Assembly (NCBI RefSeq): GCF_002116635.1
Contig: NZ_LQPW01000072.1
Span: forward strand, 1 to 39,118
DNA length: 39,118 nucleotides
Reading direction: 5' to 3'
Source: Mycobacterium szulgai
GTDB lineage: Bacteria; Actinomycetota; Actinomycetes; Mycobacteriales; Mycobacteriaceae
Shown: one piece after another, positions 18,857 to 31,180 of the stretch
How positions within the stretch are numbered: position 1 is the first letter of the stretch
Layout: every line of letters begins with the position of its first letter
Program-made: the position numbers and the translations under genes
The notes under the pieces: generated by a model
Databases searched by the model: none
Told to the model about the DNA's origin: nothing
The model's input: the letters and a program-made list of their open reading frames with translations, nothing else

Positions 18857-20078
18857 GGCGCGCCAGTGCCCGTTGCAGCTGCAGGAATGCGGTGTAGTTG
18901 GCGACGACTTCTACCCGCCCCGGCGGGCACGACGCGATGGCGGCGACGGTGTCGTGCACCAGGGTGTGTTCGACGCCGGCATAGCCCAGCCGCACCGCCA
19001 GGTCCGTGCCGCGCTCACCGGCGGCCACGACTGCCGTCTGCCCGAAGTGCTCGAATCGGACATCCCACAGCCAGGACAGGTCTTCGCCGTCGGGCACCTG
19101 CCCGTTGACCGAGATGACCACTCCGGCCGCATGTTTGTCGACCATGGACAGCGCTTCCTGCCAGCCGGCCGGATTCTTGGCCAGCAGGATGCGTGCTTCG
19201 TGCTGGCCGACCCGAACGGTTCGGTACCGGCCGGCAACCTCGTCGACTTGGGAGACGGCCGCGACGGCCCTGACCGGGTCCGCGCCCAGGGCAACGGCGG
19301 CGGCGACGGCCTGTGCGGCATTGCCGCGATTCACCTCGCCGGGCAGTGCCAAGCGCATCGGCAGGTTCAGGCCGTCGGGTCCGTAAAGCGTCGCAGCGTC
19401 GAACCACCAGTGCGGGCTGGGACGCTTGAAGTCGGCCCCGGTGCTGTACCAGTGTCCCTGCTCGCGGACGATGACCTCGCCGCTGCGCGGGCAGCTGACC
19501 GAGTCGTTCGACCAGGAGCCGCCCGCCGCTACCCACACCACGTTCGGGCTGTCGTAGGCCGCCGACGTCATCAGCACGTCGTCGCAGTTGGCGACGACGA
19601 CCGCACCGGGATGCCGGGCCAGCCCGGCGCGCAGCGTGCGTTCGATGACATTGATCTCGCCGACGCGGTCGAGCTGGTCACGGGACAGGTTGAGCAGGAC
19701 GATGACGCTGGGTTCGACGGCGTCGGACACGTGGGGCACATGCATCTCGTCGACTTCCAGCGCCGCCAGCCTGGCCTCGCGGTCGGCGGCCAGCGCCGCG
19801 ACCAGGCCGGCGTCCATATTGGCGCCCTCGGCGTTGGTGGCTACCCGTCCTAAGGTGCCCAGGGCGGCCGCGGTCATCCGGGTGGTCGTCGATTTGCCGT
19901 TGGTGCCGGTGACGATGACCGTGCGCCTACCCACCCCGAGCTGCCGCAGTACGGAGCGATCCAGGGTCATCGCGACCAATCCGCCGATCATCGCTCCGGC
20001 GCCGCGGCCGGTGACCCGCGACGCCCAGCGCGCGCTCGCTCCCGCGGCGAGGGCTAAGCGTGCACGAGCGGTAACCAC
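18849..20078 (-). CDS. murT: Lipid II isoglutaminyl synthase ligase subunit MurT
   Basis: The 409-aa Mur-ligase family protein has the P-loop GTNGKSTTTRM (58-68), LNLSRDQLDRVGE, and a C-terminal DUF1727 domain (VVISVNGQVPDGEDLSWLWDVRFE). It activates the D-iso-glutamate carboxylate of lipid II with ATP for amidation using ammonia from GatD. The zinc ribbon described in Gram-positive MurT appears reduced: only one Cys (Cys196, CPRSGEV) remains where four are expected. GTG 20078 is preceded at six bases by TAAACT, so a leaderless start is likely. Confidence 0.92.
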   Translation of the reverse strand: MVTARARLALAAGASARWASRVTGRGAGAMIGGLVAMTLDRSVLRQLGVGRRTVIVTGTNGKSTTTRMTAAALGTLGRVATNAEGANMDAGLVAALAADREARLAALEVDEMHVPHVSDAVEPSVIVLLNLSRDQLDRVGEINVIERTLRAGLARHPGAVVVANCDDVLMTSAAYDSPNVVWVAAGGSWSNDSVSCPRSGEVIVREQGHWYSTGADFKRPSPHWWFDAATLYGPDGLNLPMRLALPGEVNRGNAAQAVAAAVALGADPVRAVAAVSQVDEVAGRYRTVRVGQHEARILLAKNPAGWQEALSMVDKHAAGVVISVNGQVPDGEDLSWLWDVRFEHFGQTAVVAAGERGTDLAVRLGYAGVEHTLVHDTVAAIASCPPGRVEVVANYTAFLQLQRALARHG

Positions 20079-20084
20079 CCGGGC

Positions 20085-20090
20085 AGTTTA
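20085..20090 (-). promoter_or_regulatory. -10 element TAAACT of murT-gatD
   Basis: TAAACT fits TANNNT and lies six bases before GTG 20078. Its last three template bases (20088-20090) are the first three bases of the first 59-bp repeat copy, so the -35 region of this promoter falls inside the duplicated sequence. Confidence 0.4.
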
Positions 20091-20205
20091 AGGGCGATCG
20101 CAAGCTCGGCGCTTTTTGCCGAGCGCAGCGGGTCGTCCGCATCGAGTTAAGGGCGATCGCAAGCTCGGCGCTTTTTGCCGAGCGCAGCGGGTCGTCCGCA
20201 TCGAG
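20088..20205. repeat. Exact 59-bp tandem duplication with hairpins
   Basis: Two identical 59-bp units (20088-20146 and 20147-20205) are followed by a further 4 bases (TTAA) of a third. Each unit holds the 8-bp palindrome GCGATCGC and a hairpin, GCTCGGC/GCCGAGC around the loop GCTTTTT. They fill most of the space between the divergent murT and dnaQ genes. Confidence 0.97.
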
Positions 20206-20268
20206 TTAATCCGCCGACACGATTCGCATCGGGCTGGCGATGTCGGTCGGGCGTGCCATCCTCATCGT

Positions 20269-21258
20269 GTGAGCCACAGCTGGGGGCGGCCCGCCAGTCA
20301 CCCGGACCAGGGTTGGGCCGTCATCGATGTCGAGACTTCGGGATTTCGTCCGGGTCAGGCCAGGATCATCAGTCTTGCCGTGCTGGGGCTGGACGCCGCT
20401 GGCCGAATAGAGCAATCCGTGGTCAGCCTGCTCAATCCCGGAGTCGACCCCGGGCCGACGCACGTGCACGGCCTGACCGCCGCCATGCTGGAAGACCAGC
20501 CGCAGTTCGCCGACATCGTGGGTGACGTGGTCGACGTACTGCGGGGCCGCACGCTGGTGGCCCACAATGTCGCCTTCGACTATTCGTTCCTGGCCGCAGA
20601 AGCCGAGCTGACCGCAACCGAACTTCCCGTCGACACCGTGATGTGCACCGTAGAGCTGGCCCGGCGGCTCGACCTCGGTATCGACAATCTGCGGTTGGAG
20701 ACGCTGGCCGCCCATTGGGGCGTGGCCCAGGAGCGGCCGCACGACGCATTCGATGATGCGCGGGTGTTGACCGGCATCCTGGCCGCCGCCCTGGACCGCG
20801 CCCGCGAACGGGACGTCTGGTTGCCAGTACACCCGGTGACCCGGCGTCGCTGGCCCAACGGCCGGGTGACCCACGACGAGTTGCGCCCGCTCAAGGCGCT
20901 GGCTTCCCGGATGCCGTGCCCGTATCTGAACCCGGGCCCCTACGTCATGGGCAGGCCACTGGTCCAGGGCATGCGAGTCGCACTGGCGGCCGAGGTGCGG
21001 CGGACCCACGACGAGCTCGTGGAGCGGATCTTGCACGCCGGTTTGGCCTACACCGACGCGGTGGACCGCGACACCTCGCTGGTGGTCTGCAACGACGTCG
21101 CCCCTGAACAGGGCAAGGGCTACCACGCAAGGCAACTGGGCGTGCCGGTGGTATCCGACGCGCAGTTCATGGACTCAGTCTGTGCGGTGGTCGGCGGCCG
21201 AAACATGGAGGAGTTCGCCGACGCGACCATGGTCGACGAGCAGTTCGCATTGTTCTAA
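20269..21258 (+). CDS. dnaQ: DnaQ-like 3'-5' exonuclease with BRCT domain (Rv3711c type)
   Basis: GTG 20269 gives 329 aa, the length I recall for Rv3711c. The DEDDh exonuclease motifs are intact: AVIDVETSGF (Asp20, Glu22), HNVAFDYSF (Asp104), and HDAFDDARV (His158, Asp163). Residues about 240-320 resemble a BRCT domain (GMRVALAAEVRRTHDELVERIL; LVVCNDVAPEQGKGYHA). In mycobacteria replicative proofreading is done by the DnaE1 PHP domain, so this homologue is probably not the main proofreader. The in-frame extension to 20116 runs through the 59-bp repeat and is unlikely to be coding. CATCCT lies six bases before the GTG, an imperfect -10. Confidence 0.85.
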   Translation: MSHSWGRPASHPDQGWAVIDVETSGFRPGQARIISLAVLGLDAAGRIEQSVVSLLNPGVDPGPTHVHGLTAAMLEDQPQFADIVGDVVDVLRGRTLVAHNVAFDYSFLAAEAELTATELPVDTVMCTVELARRLDLGIDNLRLETLAAHWGVAQERPHDAFDDARVLTGILAAALDRARERDVWLPVHPVTRRRWPNGRVTHDELRPLKALASRMPCPYLNPGPYVMGRPLVQGMRVALAAEVRRTHDELVERILHAGLAYTDAVDRDTSLVVCNDVAPEQGKGYHARQLGVPVVSDAQFMDSVCAVVGGRNMEEFADATMVDEQFALF

Positions 21259-21268
21259 AAAAGCCTCT

Positions 21269-21296
21269 TGTAGCACTACGTGTGTAGTGGTAACGT
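21269..21296 (+). promoter_or_regulatory. Promoter of the membrane protein/tetR operon
   Basis: TTGTAG (21269-21274) and TAACGT (21291-21296), 16 bases apart, fit -35 and -10 elements. The -10 ends seven bases before ATG 21304, so the mRNA is probably leaderless. The first TetR operator fills the spacer between the two hexamers. Confidence 0.5.
21274..21289. promoter_or_regulatory. Operator 1, CACTAC-N4-GTAGTG
   Basis: A perfect 6-bp inverted repeat with a GTGT spacer lies between the -35 and -10 elements, the ideal place for a repressor. The same half-sites recur 38 bp downstream, and a TetR gene is the second gene of the operon. Confidence 0.7.
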
Positions 21297-21303
21297 CAGC
21301 GTC

Positions 21304-21753
21304 ATGACAGCCACTACAGAAGTAGTGCATCGGGATTCCAGGTGGAACTCGTATCGCACACACGGCTACTTTTTTCGCGAAGCCGCAATGGTGACAATCC
21401 TGCTCGGCGTCATGCTGCATCTGGACCGGGTGCTGCTCGGAGACACCCTCGCCATGCAACACCTCGTGACGGTGACGACGGACCGGATTCTGCTCGTTCC
21501 GATGGCGTATGCGGGCGTTACCGGAATCCTGGTGTGGCGCCACGTACGGTTCGCCAACAAGCGGCATCGGGCGTTGTTCACCGGCTCGGTCGTCTACATC
21601 GCCGGCAGTGTGCCGCTACATGTCTACATCTCGTACATCGTCAAGGACGTTTCGATCGTCATGTGGTTCCCGATGTGGTTCAGCTACTTGCTGCTGATCG
21701 TCGTATACCCGGTGTTCCTCACCGTGTTCTGGCGGCTGCGCTACAAATACTGA
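21304..21753 (+). CDS. Four-helix membrane protein in operon with TetR regulator
   Basis: The 149-aa protein has four predicted membrane segments (about 26-46, 60-78, 91-111, 118-142) with a basic loop (RHVRFANKRHR) and a basic C-terminus (RLRYKY). I do not recognise the family. It resembles other small membrane proteins placed next to TetR-type regulators, which are often effectors or exporter partners, but there is no transporter motif. The tetR gene follows after one base. I do not expect this pair at this place in M. tuberculosis, so it looks like an insertion between dnaQ and leuA. Confidence 0.8.
   Translation: MTATTEVVHRDSRWNSYRTHGYFFREAAMVTILLGVMLHLDRVLLGDTLAMQHLVTVTTDRILLVPMAYAGVTGILVWRHVRFANKRHRALFTGSVVYIAGSVPLHVYISYIVKDVSIVMWFPMWFSYLLLIVVYPVFLTVFWRLRYKY
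21312..21327. promoter_or_regulatory. Operator 2, CACTAC-N4-GTAGTG
   Basis: A second perfect copy of the palindrome, with an AGAA spacer, lies at codons 3-8 of the membrane protein gene, just after the predicted transcription start. Two identical half-site pairs within 54 bp are very unlikely by chance. Confidence 0.65.
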
Positions 21754-21754
21754 A

Positions 21755-22351
21755 GTGCCCTCAAATCCCGAACGTCGCATTCAGATCCTCGACACCGCAA
21801 TCGGCATACTCGCCGATGAGGGCGTCGGGGGTCTGACGCATCGCCAGGTCGACGACCGGGCCGGGCTGCCTTCGGGCACCACGTCGAACTACTTCCGCAC
21901 GCGCCAGGCGTTGCTCGAAGCCACGGCATCCCGGACCGTCGACCTGCATTGGCAACGCGTCGAGGCTTTGCGGGCCGCTGTTGGTTCGCTTACTCGCGAC
22001 GGCGTCAAAGCACTGATGACGCGGATGCTCTCGGAGCCGGACGAGGACTTTCGCCGTTACACGCTGGCGCGGTTCGAGCTGTTCATGGAGGGCACACGCC
22101 GGCCCGAGCTGCAGCCGCTACTCAAGGATCTGCAGGCCGCCGCGGTGAAGTCCGCAACGCTCATCATCGAAGCGGCGGGGTTCACTCCAACGCCCGAACA
22201 AATGGACGAGCTGAGCCGACTGCTCAACGGCTATGCATTCAGCTCGCTGACGATGCCCGGCGGCGGTGATCCGGCCGCATTGATCGACCGGCTGTTGGGC
22301 ATGTTCTTCGGGTCGGCGCCGACGCGCGGGCCTCGCAGCGACGAGACATAA
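21755..22351 (+). CDS. TetR-family transcriptional regulator
   Basis: The 198-aa protein starts at GTG 21755, one base after the membrane protein stop, so translation is probably coupled. Residues 8-50 are a TetR N-terminal domain: RRIQILDTAIGILADEGVGGLTHRQV followed by the recognition helix PSGTTSNYFRTRQALLEA. The remaining helical domain binds an unknown ligand and makes the dimer. The two CACTAC-N4-GTAGTG palindromes upstream are the obvious binding sites, implying autoregulation of the pair. Confidence 0.9.
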   Translation: MPSNPERRIQILDTAIGILADEGVGGLTHRQVDDRAGLPSGTTSNYFRTRQALLEATASRTVDLHWQRVEALRAAVGSLTRDGVKALMTRMLSEPDEDFRRYTLARFELFMEGTRRPELQPLLKDLQAAAVKSATLIIEAAGFTPTPEQMDELSRLLNGYAFSSLTMPGGGDPAALIDRLLGMFFGSAPTRGPRSDET

Positions 22352-22486
22352 CCCAGGGCGAGCGGTCGCGGCGCGTCGCGTGCGCACGTTATGTGTCGCG
22401 GCCGACGCCGATTAGGGCTGCAGCAGTATCGCTACACGCTGTTGCGCTTTGAGTTTTCCGTGTGCGCCAACTCAGTGCCCTAGCTT

Positions 22487-24452
<1,966 letters not shown>

Positions 24453-24540
24453 AACTTCGCCGTCTGAGTCACGGTCGCGGACGGGGATGCGTCGCCCCGT
24501 ATCCTGTTGTGGACTTACACGCCAGTAGGAAAGGGAAACA

Positions 24541-25806
24541 GTGGCGCTCGTCGTGCAGAAGTACGGCGGATCCTCGGTCGCGGACGCCGATCGGATCCGT
24601 CGCGTCGCCGAGCGCATCGTCGAGACCAAAAAGCAGGGCAACGATGTGGTCGTCGTCGTTTCTGCGATGGGCGACACCACTGACGATCTGCTGGACCTGG
24701 CACAGCAGGTATGCCCTGTTCCGCCGCCCCGGGAACTGGACATGCTGCTCACCGCCGGTGAACGCATCTCCAACGCGCTGGTGGCCATGGCAATCGAATC
24801 GCTGGGCGCACACGCCCGCTCGTTCACCGGTTCGCAGGCCGGGGTGATCACCACCGGCACGCACGGCAACGCGAAGATCATCGACGTCACACCCGGACGG
24901 CTGCAGGCCGCACTCGACGAGGGCCGCATCGTTCTTGTCGCCGGCTTTCAGGGCGTCAGCCAGGACACCCGCGACGTCACCACGCTGGGCCGCGGCGGCT
25001 CGGACACCACGGCCGTCGCCATGGCCGCCGCACTGGGCGCCGACGTTTGCGAGATCTACACCGACGTGGACGGCATCTTCACCGCCGACCCGCGCATCGT
25101 GCACAACGCCAAAAAGCTTGACACGGTGACCTTTGAAGAGATGCTCGAGATGGCGGCCTGCGGTGCCAAGGTACTGATGCTGCGCTGCGTGGAATACGCA
25201 CGCCGCCACAACATTCCGGTGCACGTCCGGTCGTCGTACACGGACCGGCCGGGCACCGTCGTCGTCGGATCGATCAAGGACATAGCCATGGAAGACCCCA
25301 TCCTGACCGGAGTCGCGCACGACCGCAGCGAGGCCAAGGTGACCATCGTCGGGATCCCGGACATCCCGGGTTACGCGGCCAAGGTGTTCCGTGCCGTCGC
25401 CGACGCCGACGTGAACATCGACATGGTGCTGCAGAACGTCTCCAAGGTCGAGGACGGCAAGACCGACATCACCTTCACCTGCTCGCGCGACAGCGGTCCC
25501 ACGGCAGTCGCAAAGCTGGATTCGCTGCGAGACGAGATCGGCTTCACCCAGCTGCTCTATGACGACCACATCGGTAAGGTGTCGCTGATCGGCGCGGGCA
25601 TGCGCAGCCATCCTGGCGTGACGGCCACCTTCTGTGAGGCGCTGTCGGCGGTCGGGGTCAACATCGAACTGATCTCCACCTCGGAAATCCGCATTTCGGT
25701 GCTGTGCCGCGACACCGAACTAGACAAGGCCGTCGTTGCGTTGCATGAAGCATTCGGGTTTGGCGGCGACGAGGAGGCCACGGTGTATGCGGGGACGGGG
25801 CGGTAA
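24541..25806 (+). CDS. lysC: Aspartokinase (alpha subunit)
   Basis: The 421-aa enzyme phosphorylates aspartate, opening the lysine/threonine/methionine/diaminopimelate pathway. It has the KYGGSSVAD signature (7-15), GQ-type nucleotide loop [13 protein letters not shown], and two C-terminal ACT domains ([30 protein letters not shown]) that bind lysine and threonine. GTG 24541 has AGGAAAGG upstream, and TATCCT (24500-24505) is a possible -10. It is divergent from leuA and directly abuts asd. Named ask in M. tuberculosis (Rv3709c). Diaminopimelate supply links it to the cell wall genes nearby. Confidence 0.96.
   Translation: MALVVQKYGGSSVADADRIRRVAERIVETKKQGNDVVVVVSAMGDTTDDLLDLAQQVCPVPPPRELDMLLTAGERISNALVAMAIESLGAHARSFTGSQAGVITTGTHGNAKIIDVTPGRLQAALDEGRIVLVAGFQGVSQDTRDVTTLGRGGSDTTAVAMAAALGADVCEIYTDVDGIFTADPRIVHNAKKLDTVTFEEMLEMAACGAKVLMLRCVEYARRHNIPVHVRSSYTDRPGTVVVGSIKDIAMEDPILTGVAHDRSEAKVTIVGIPDIPGYAAKVFRAVADADVNIDMVLQNVSKVEDGKTDITFTCSRDSGPTAVAKLDSLRDEIGFTQLLYDDHIGKVSLIGAGMRSHPGVTATFCEALSAVGVNIELISTSEIRISVLCRDTELDKAVVALHEAFGFGGDEEATVYAGTGR
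25288..25806 (+). other. Internal start for the aspartokinase beta subunit
   Basis: ATG 25288 is in frame at codon 250 and would give a 172-aa protein consisting of the two ACT domains (MEDPILTGV onward). AAGGA lies seven bases before it. Many actinobacterial aspartokinases are alpha2beta2 with the beta subunit made from such an internal start; I recall the same 172-aa beta subunit in M. tuberculosis. Confidence 0.7.
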
Positions 25807-27965
<2,159 letters not shown>

Positions 27966-27995
27966 CAGCCAACGGCCCGCCGCCAGGGCGCTTCG

Positions 27996-28256
27996 TTGTT
28001 CCCGGGAGTGCCGATCAAGATGCCCGGACTGCCACCGATACCTCCGGTCCCGCCGTTGACGCCGGCCCCGGTCGAGGATGCGCCGCCGATGCCACCGACA
28101 CCGCCGATGCCCACGCCGGAGAGGCCGACACCGAGACCCCTGAGAGGTCGGAAACAGCCAGCTGTGGAGCGCTTACTGTCAACCAAACGCCGTGCGCTGG
28201 CCGATGCCGGGGCTACGAACCGTGTCAGCAATTTCCCAGGTAGGACAGGGGATTAG
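27996..28256 (+). CDS. Possible proline-rich small protein (Rv3706c type)
   Basis: A TTG-started frame of 86 codons encodes [19 protein letters not shown] and more proline repeats, then a basic end. M. tuberculosis has a short proline-rich gene in this position, which supports it, but there is no Shine-Dalgarno and a Gly-rich frame exists on the other strand. The frame is in phase with the preceding gene and is separated from it only by one TAG at 27963-27965. GTG 28008 is another possible start. Confidence 0.35.
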   Translation: MFPGVPIKMPGLPPIPPVPPLTPAPVEDAPPMPPTPPMPTPERPTPRPLRGRKQPAVERLLSTKRRALADAGATNRVSNFPGRTGD

Positions 28257-28320
28257 CTCACAGCTGCTACATAAGTAGCGCATAGCCACGACTAGTGTTT
28301 GCCCGTGCATCATTCATCGC

Positions 28321-28674
28321 ATGAGCGAAACTTCTGACACCCCGACCGCGCGTACTTCCACCGCGGTAGCACCACCGCCGGCAGTGGCCGACCATCGGCC
28401 CTTCCGGGTTTTCAAAGCAGCCGCCTGGGTGGCGATCGTCGCCGGCATCGTCTTCATCGTCGCGGTCATCTTCTTCACTGGCTTTATCCTTGGCAAGCAC
28501 AGCGGACATGGCGGCTACCATCACCGCCACCACAAGCACCACGGGATGATGCACCACCGTTCCGGAGTGCCCAACCAGACCCCGGCGGTCAGCCCGGGCA
28601 CTCCGGCGGGTCCGAGCCAGGTTCCCTCGTCGGTTGCGCCGTCACTTTCCCCCACGCCGACGCCCGGTCGGTAA
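28321..28674 (+). CDS. His-rich single-pass membrane protein A
   Basis: The 117-aa protein has a disordered Thr/Pro N-terminus, one membrane helix (about 34-58), a histidine cluster (residues 60-79, ten His) and a Pro/Ser/Thr tail. The helix is followed by the His cluster outside or just at the membrane, suggesting metal binding. It is a paralogue of the next gene: both start MSET, share the AAWV-IVAGI-FI helix and have the same order of parts. M. tuberculosis has a proline-rich gene (Rv3705A) in this place. Function unknown. Confidence 0.75.
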   Translation: MSETSDTPTARTSTAVAPPPAVADHRPFRVFKAAAWVAIVAGIVFIVAVIFFTGFILGKHSGHGGYHHRHHKHHGMMHHRSGVPNQTPAVSPGTPAGPSQVPSSVAPSLSPTPTPGR

Positions 28675-28688
28675 CGTACCTACAACCA

Positions 28689-28721
28689 GTAGCCCGGTGC
28701 TCATCAAGAGCGCCGGGCTAC
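28689..28721. terminator. 14-bp hairpin between the His-rich paralogues
   Basis: GTAGCCCGGTGCTC and GAGCGCCGGGCTAC form a 14-bp stem with one G-U pair and a 5-nt ATCAA loop, 15 bases after the first paralogue's stop. There is no T tract. It is placed to terminate gene A or to protect its mRNA. Confidence 0.55.
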
Positions 28722-28788
28722 ACAATTCATGGCAACTTTGTCGCCGCGGCCCTTTACGGTCATGCAGGCCTGAGCCATATTCAAAGGC

Positions 28789-29211
28789 ATGAGCGAAACA
28801 CCGGAACCCGCTTCCACCCCCGCAGTAGCAGCGCCACCGCCGCCACCTCCACCCGTATACGAGAAGCCGCCGCGGCTCTACCGGGTTGCCGCCTGGGTGG
28901 TGATCGTTGCCGGGATCCTCTTTATCGCTTCAACGCTGTTCTTTGCCACCGCCATGGTTTTCGGGTTCGGAAAGTGTCACCACTACCGCCATCACCACCA
29001 CCACGGCATGTTCGCACCCGACGGCCCCGCTGGTCCCGGCGGTCCCGGCGGTCCCGGATGGCAATTCCGCTTCCCCGGCCCGCCTCCTCCGGGCATGGGC
29101 CCCGGCTTCCCGCCCGGCCCTCCGCCGCCCGGGGCAGGTGTTCCCGGTCCGCTTCAGCCGCCGACTCCGACGCCCAGCACGTTGCCCAGCAATCCACCGG
29201 CGCGCCCCTAG
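28789..29211 (+). CDS. His-rich single-pass membrane protein B
   Basis: The 140-aa paralogue of the preceding gene has a Pro-rich N-terminus, one membrane helix (about 34-60), CHHYRHHHHH (63-72) and a long Gly/Pro tail (PGGPGGPG, PPPPGMGPG). The Cys next to the His cluster adds a metal ligand not present in paralogue A. It lies 54 bp upstream of katA. The heme or metal connection is inferred from position only. Confidence 0.75.
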   Translation: MSETPEPASTPAVAAPPPPPPPVYEKPPRLYRVAAWVVIVAGILFIASTLFFATAMVFGFGKCHHYRHHHHHGMFAPDGPAGPGGPGGPGWQFRFPGPPPPGMGPGFPPGPPPPGAGVPGPLQPPTPTPSTLPSNPPARP

Positions 29212-29265
29212 TTGCGTCCCGAAGCCGGTTGACCTGCAAGCCTATTCCCCCTAAGGAGATAGCGA

Positions 29266-30714
29266 ATGACGCAGCGCTACACCACCACTGACGGCGGGGC
29301 TCCCGCGCCCAGTGACGACCAGTCGCTGACCATCGGACCCGACGGCCCGATCCTGCTACAGGACCATTACCTGATCGAGCAGATGGCCATGTTCAACCGG
29401 GAGCGCATCCCGGAACGTCAGCCGCACGCCAAGGGCGGCGGCGCATTCGGTCATTTCGAGGTGACCAACGACGTCAGCCGGTACACCCGGGCCGCGGTGT
29501 TTCAGCCGGGCACCAAAACCGACACGCTCATTCGATTTTCGACCGTCGCCGGAGAGCGCGGCAGCCCGGACACCTGGCGCGATCCGCGCGGGTTCGCGCT
29601 GAAGTTCTACACGTCGGAGGGCAACTTCGACATGGTGGGCAACAACACGCCAGTCTTCTTCATCCGCGACCCACTGAAGTTCCAGCACTTCATCCGATCG
29701 CAAAAGCGGATGGCCGCAACGAATTTGCGCGATCACAACATGCAGTGGGACTTCTGGAGTCTCTCGCCGGAGTCGGCGCATCAGGTGACCTGGCTGATGG
29801 GGGATCGGGGCATTCCCAAGAGCTGGCGCCATATGAACGGCTACAGCAGCCACACCTACAGCTGGATCAACGCAGGCGGCGAAATCTTCTGGGTGAAGTA
29901 TCACTTCAAGACCGATCAGGGCATCGACTACTTGACTCAGGAGGATGCCGACCGGCTGGCCGGTGAGGACGGCGACTACCACCAGCGCGACCTTTACCAG
30001 GCTATCGAGGGTGGGAACTACCCGAGCTGGACGCTCAAGATGCAGATCATGCCGTTCGAGGATGCCAAGACCTACCGGTTCAACCCGTTCGATCTGACCA
30101 AGGTGTGGCCGCACGGCGATTACCCGTTGATCGACGTCGGCAAGCTGACGCTGAACCGCAACGTCACCGATTACCACACCGAGATCGAGCAGGCCGCCTT
30201 CGAACCCAACAACATCGTGCCCGGCACCGGATTGAGCCCGGACAAGATGCTGCTGGCCCGCGGCTTCTCCTACTCCGACGCGCACCGGGCCCGGCTGGGG
30301 ACCAACTACAAGCAGATACCGGTGAATACGCCGAAGGTGGAGGTGCACAGCTACTCCAAGGACGGGGCGATGCGGATGGACAACGTGTCCGATCCGGTCT
30401 ATGCGCCCAACTCTTACGGAGGCCCGCAAGCCGACCCGGCGCGGGCCGCCGAGGTGCGTTGGTATGCCGACGGCGAGATGGTCCGTGCGGCTTACACGCT
30501 GCGCGCCGCCGACGACGACTGGGGACAGGCCGGCACGCTGGTCCGCGAAGTCCTCGACGATGCCGCGCGGGAACGCTTGGCCCACAACATCATTGGTCAT
30601 ATCTCCAAAGGCGTGCAGGAGCCGGTGCTGTCGCGGGTCTTCGAGTACTGGCGCAACGTCGACGCCGACCTCGGCAAGAAAGTCGAGGAGGGGGTTCGGG
30701 CGAACCTGGGGTGA
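29266..30714 (+). CDS. katA: Monofunctional heme catalase, clade 3
   Basis: The 482-aa enzyme breaks down hydrogen peroxide. It has active-site His54 ([10 protein letters not shown]), Asn126 ([11 protein letters not shown]), and the proximal heme ligand Tyr335 ([14 protein letters not shown]). Its length and lack of a C-terminal flavodoxin-like domain place it among small-subunit (clade 3) catalases, not KatG. AAGGAG lies seven bases before ATG 29266. M. tuberculosis has no such gene, so this and the downstream ohr are an accessory peroxide-defence block in this lineage. They lie beside the ergothioneine operon, another antioxidant system. Confidence 0.95.
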   Translation: MTQRYTTTDGGAPAPSDDQSLTIGPDGPILLQDHYLIEQMAMFNRERIPERQPHAKGGGAFGHFEVTNDVSRYTRAAVFQPGTKTDTLIRFSTVAGERGSPDTWRDPRGFALKFYTSEGNFDMVGNNTPVFFIRDPLKFQHFIRSQKRMAATNLRDHNMQWDFWSLSPESAHQVTWLMGDRGIPKSWRHMNGYSSHTYSWINAGGEIFWVKYHFKTDQGIDYLTQEDADRLAGEDGDYHQRDLYQAIEGGNYPSWTLKMQIMPFEDAKTYRFNPFDLTKVWPHGDYPLIDVGKLTLNRNVTDYHTEIEQAAFEPNNIVPGTGLSPDKMLLARGFSYSDAHRARLGTNYKQIPVNTPKVEVHSYSKDGAMRMDNVSDPVYAPNSYGGPQADPARAAEVRWYADGEMVRAAYTLRAADDDWGQAGTLVREVLDDAARERLAHNIIGHISKGVQEPVLSRVFEYWRNVDADLGKKVEEGVRANLG

Positions 30715-30742
30715 GGATTACCGGGCTGGCATGATCGAGCCC

Positions 30743-31171
30743 ATGAGCATCGAAGTCGTTTACACCACCGAATCCACCGCTACCGGCGGGGGCCGTGACG
30801 GCCACGTGCGGTCCGACGACGGTCGACTCGACCTGGAAACCCGTCCGCCGAAAGAGATGGGCGGCAACGGTGAGGGCACCAATCCCGAGCAGCTGTTCTC
30901 CGCCGGCTACGCGGCGTGCTTCCTGGGGGCGCTGCGGCTGGTGGCGGGCAATGCGAAGGTCAGGCTGGACGACGCCAGCAGCGTCACCGTCGCGATCGGA
31001 TTCGGCAAAGACTCCGAGGGCGGCTTCGGGCTCACCGGCAAGATCGTCGGCTACCTGCCCGGCCTCGAGCAGAGCGCCGCCGACGACTTGATGCACCAGG
31101 CCCACCAGGTGTGCCCGTATTCCAAGGCGACCCGGGGCAACGTCGACGTCGACGTCTCGGCCAAGGTCTAG
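30743..31171 (+). CDS. ohr: Ohr-type organic hydroperoxide reductase
   Basis: From ATG 30743 the protein is 142 aa, the standard Ohr length. Catalytic Cys59 (GYAACFLGAL) and Cys124 (HQVCPYSKATRGN) and the supporting Arg18 and Glu49 all sit at the Ohr positions. It reduces fatty-acid and other organic hydroperoxides using lipoylated partners. ATG 30731 would add four residues. It follows katA by 28 bp and probably shares its transcript. There is no adjacent OhrR gene. Confidence 0.92.
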   Translation: MSIEVVYTTESTATGGGRDGHVRSDDGRLDLETRPPKEMGGNGEGTNPEQLFSAGYAACFLGALRLVAGNAKVRLDDASSVTVAIGFGKDSEGGFGLTGKIVGYLPGLEQSAADDLMHQAHQVCPYSKATRGNVDVDVSAKV

Positions 31172-31180
31172 CCCGCGACG

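Noticed and set aside
20116..20268. Longer dnaQ start within the 59-bp repeats
   Set aside because: The extra residues come from repeat sequence (MPSAAGRPHRV twice in different frames) and the GTG at 20269 gives the family length.
24469..25611. 380-codon minus-strand frame over lysC
   Set aside because: It is the antisense of aspartokinase. Only its last 13 codons, a separate part upstream, are the leuA leader peptide.
29356..30600. 414-codon minus-strand frame over katA
   Set aside because: It is the antisense of the catalase, which has all active-site residues.
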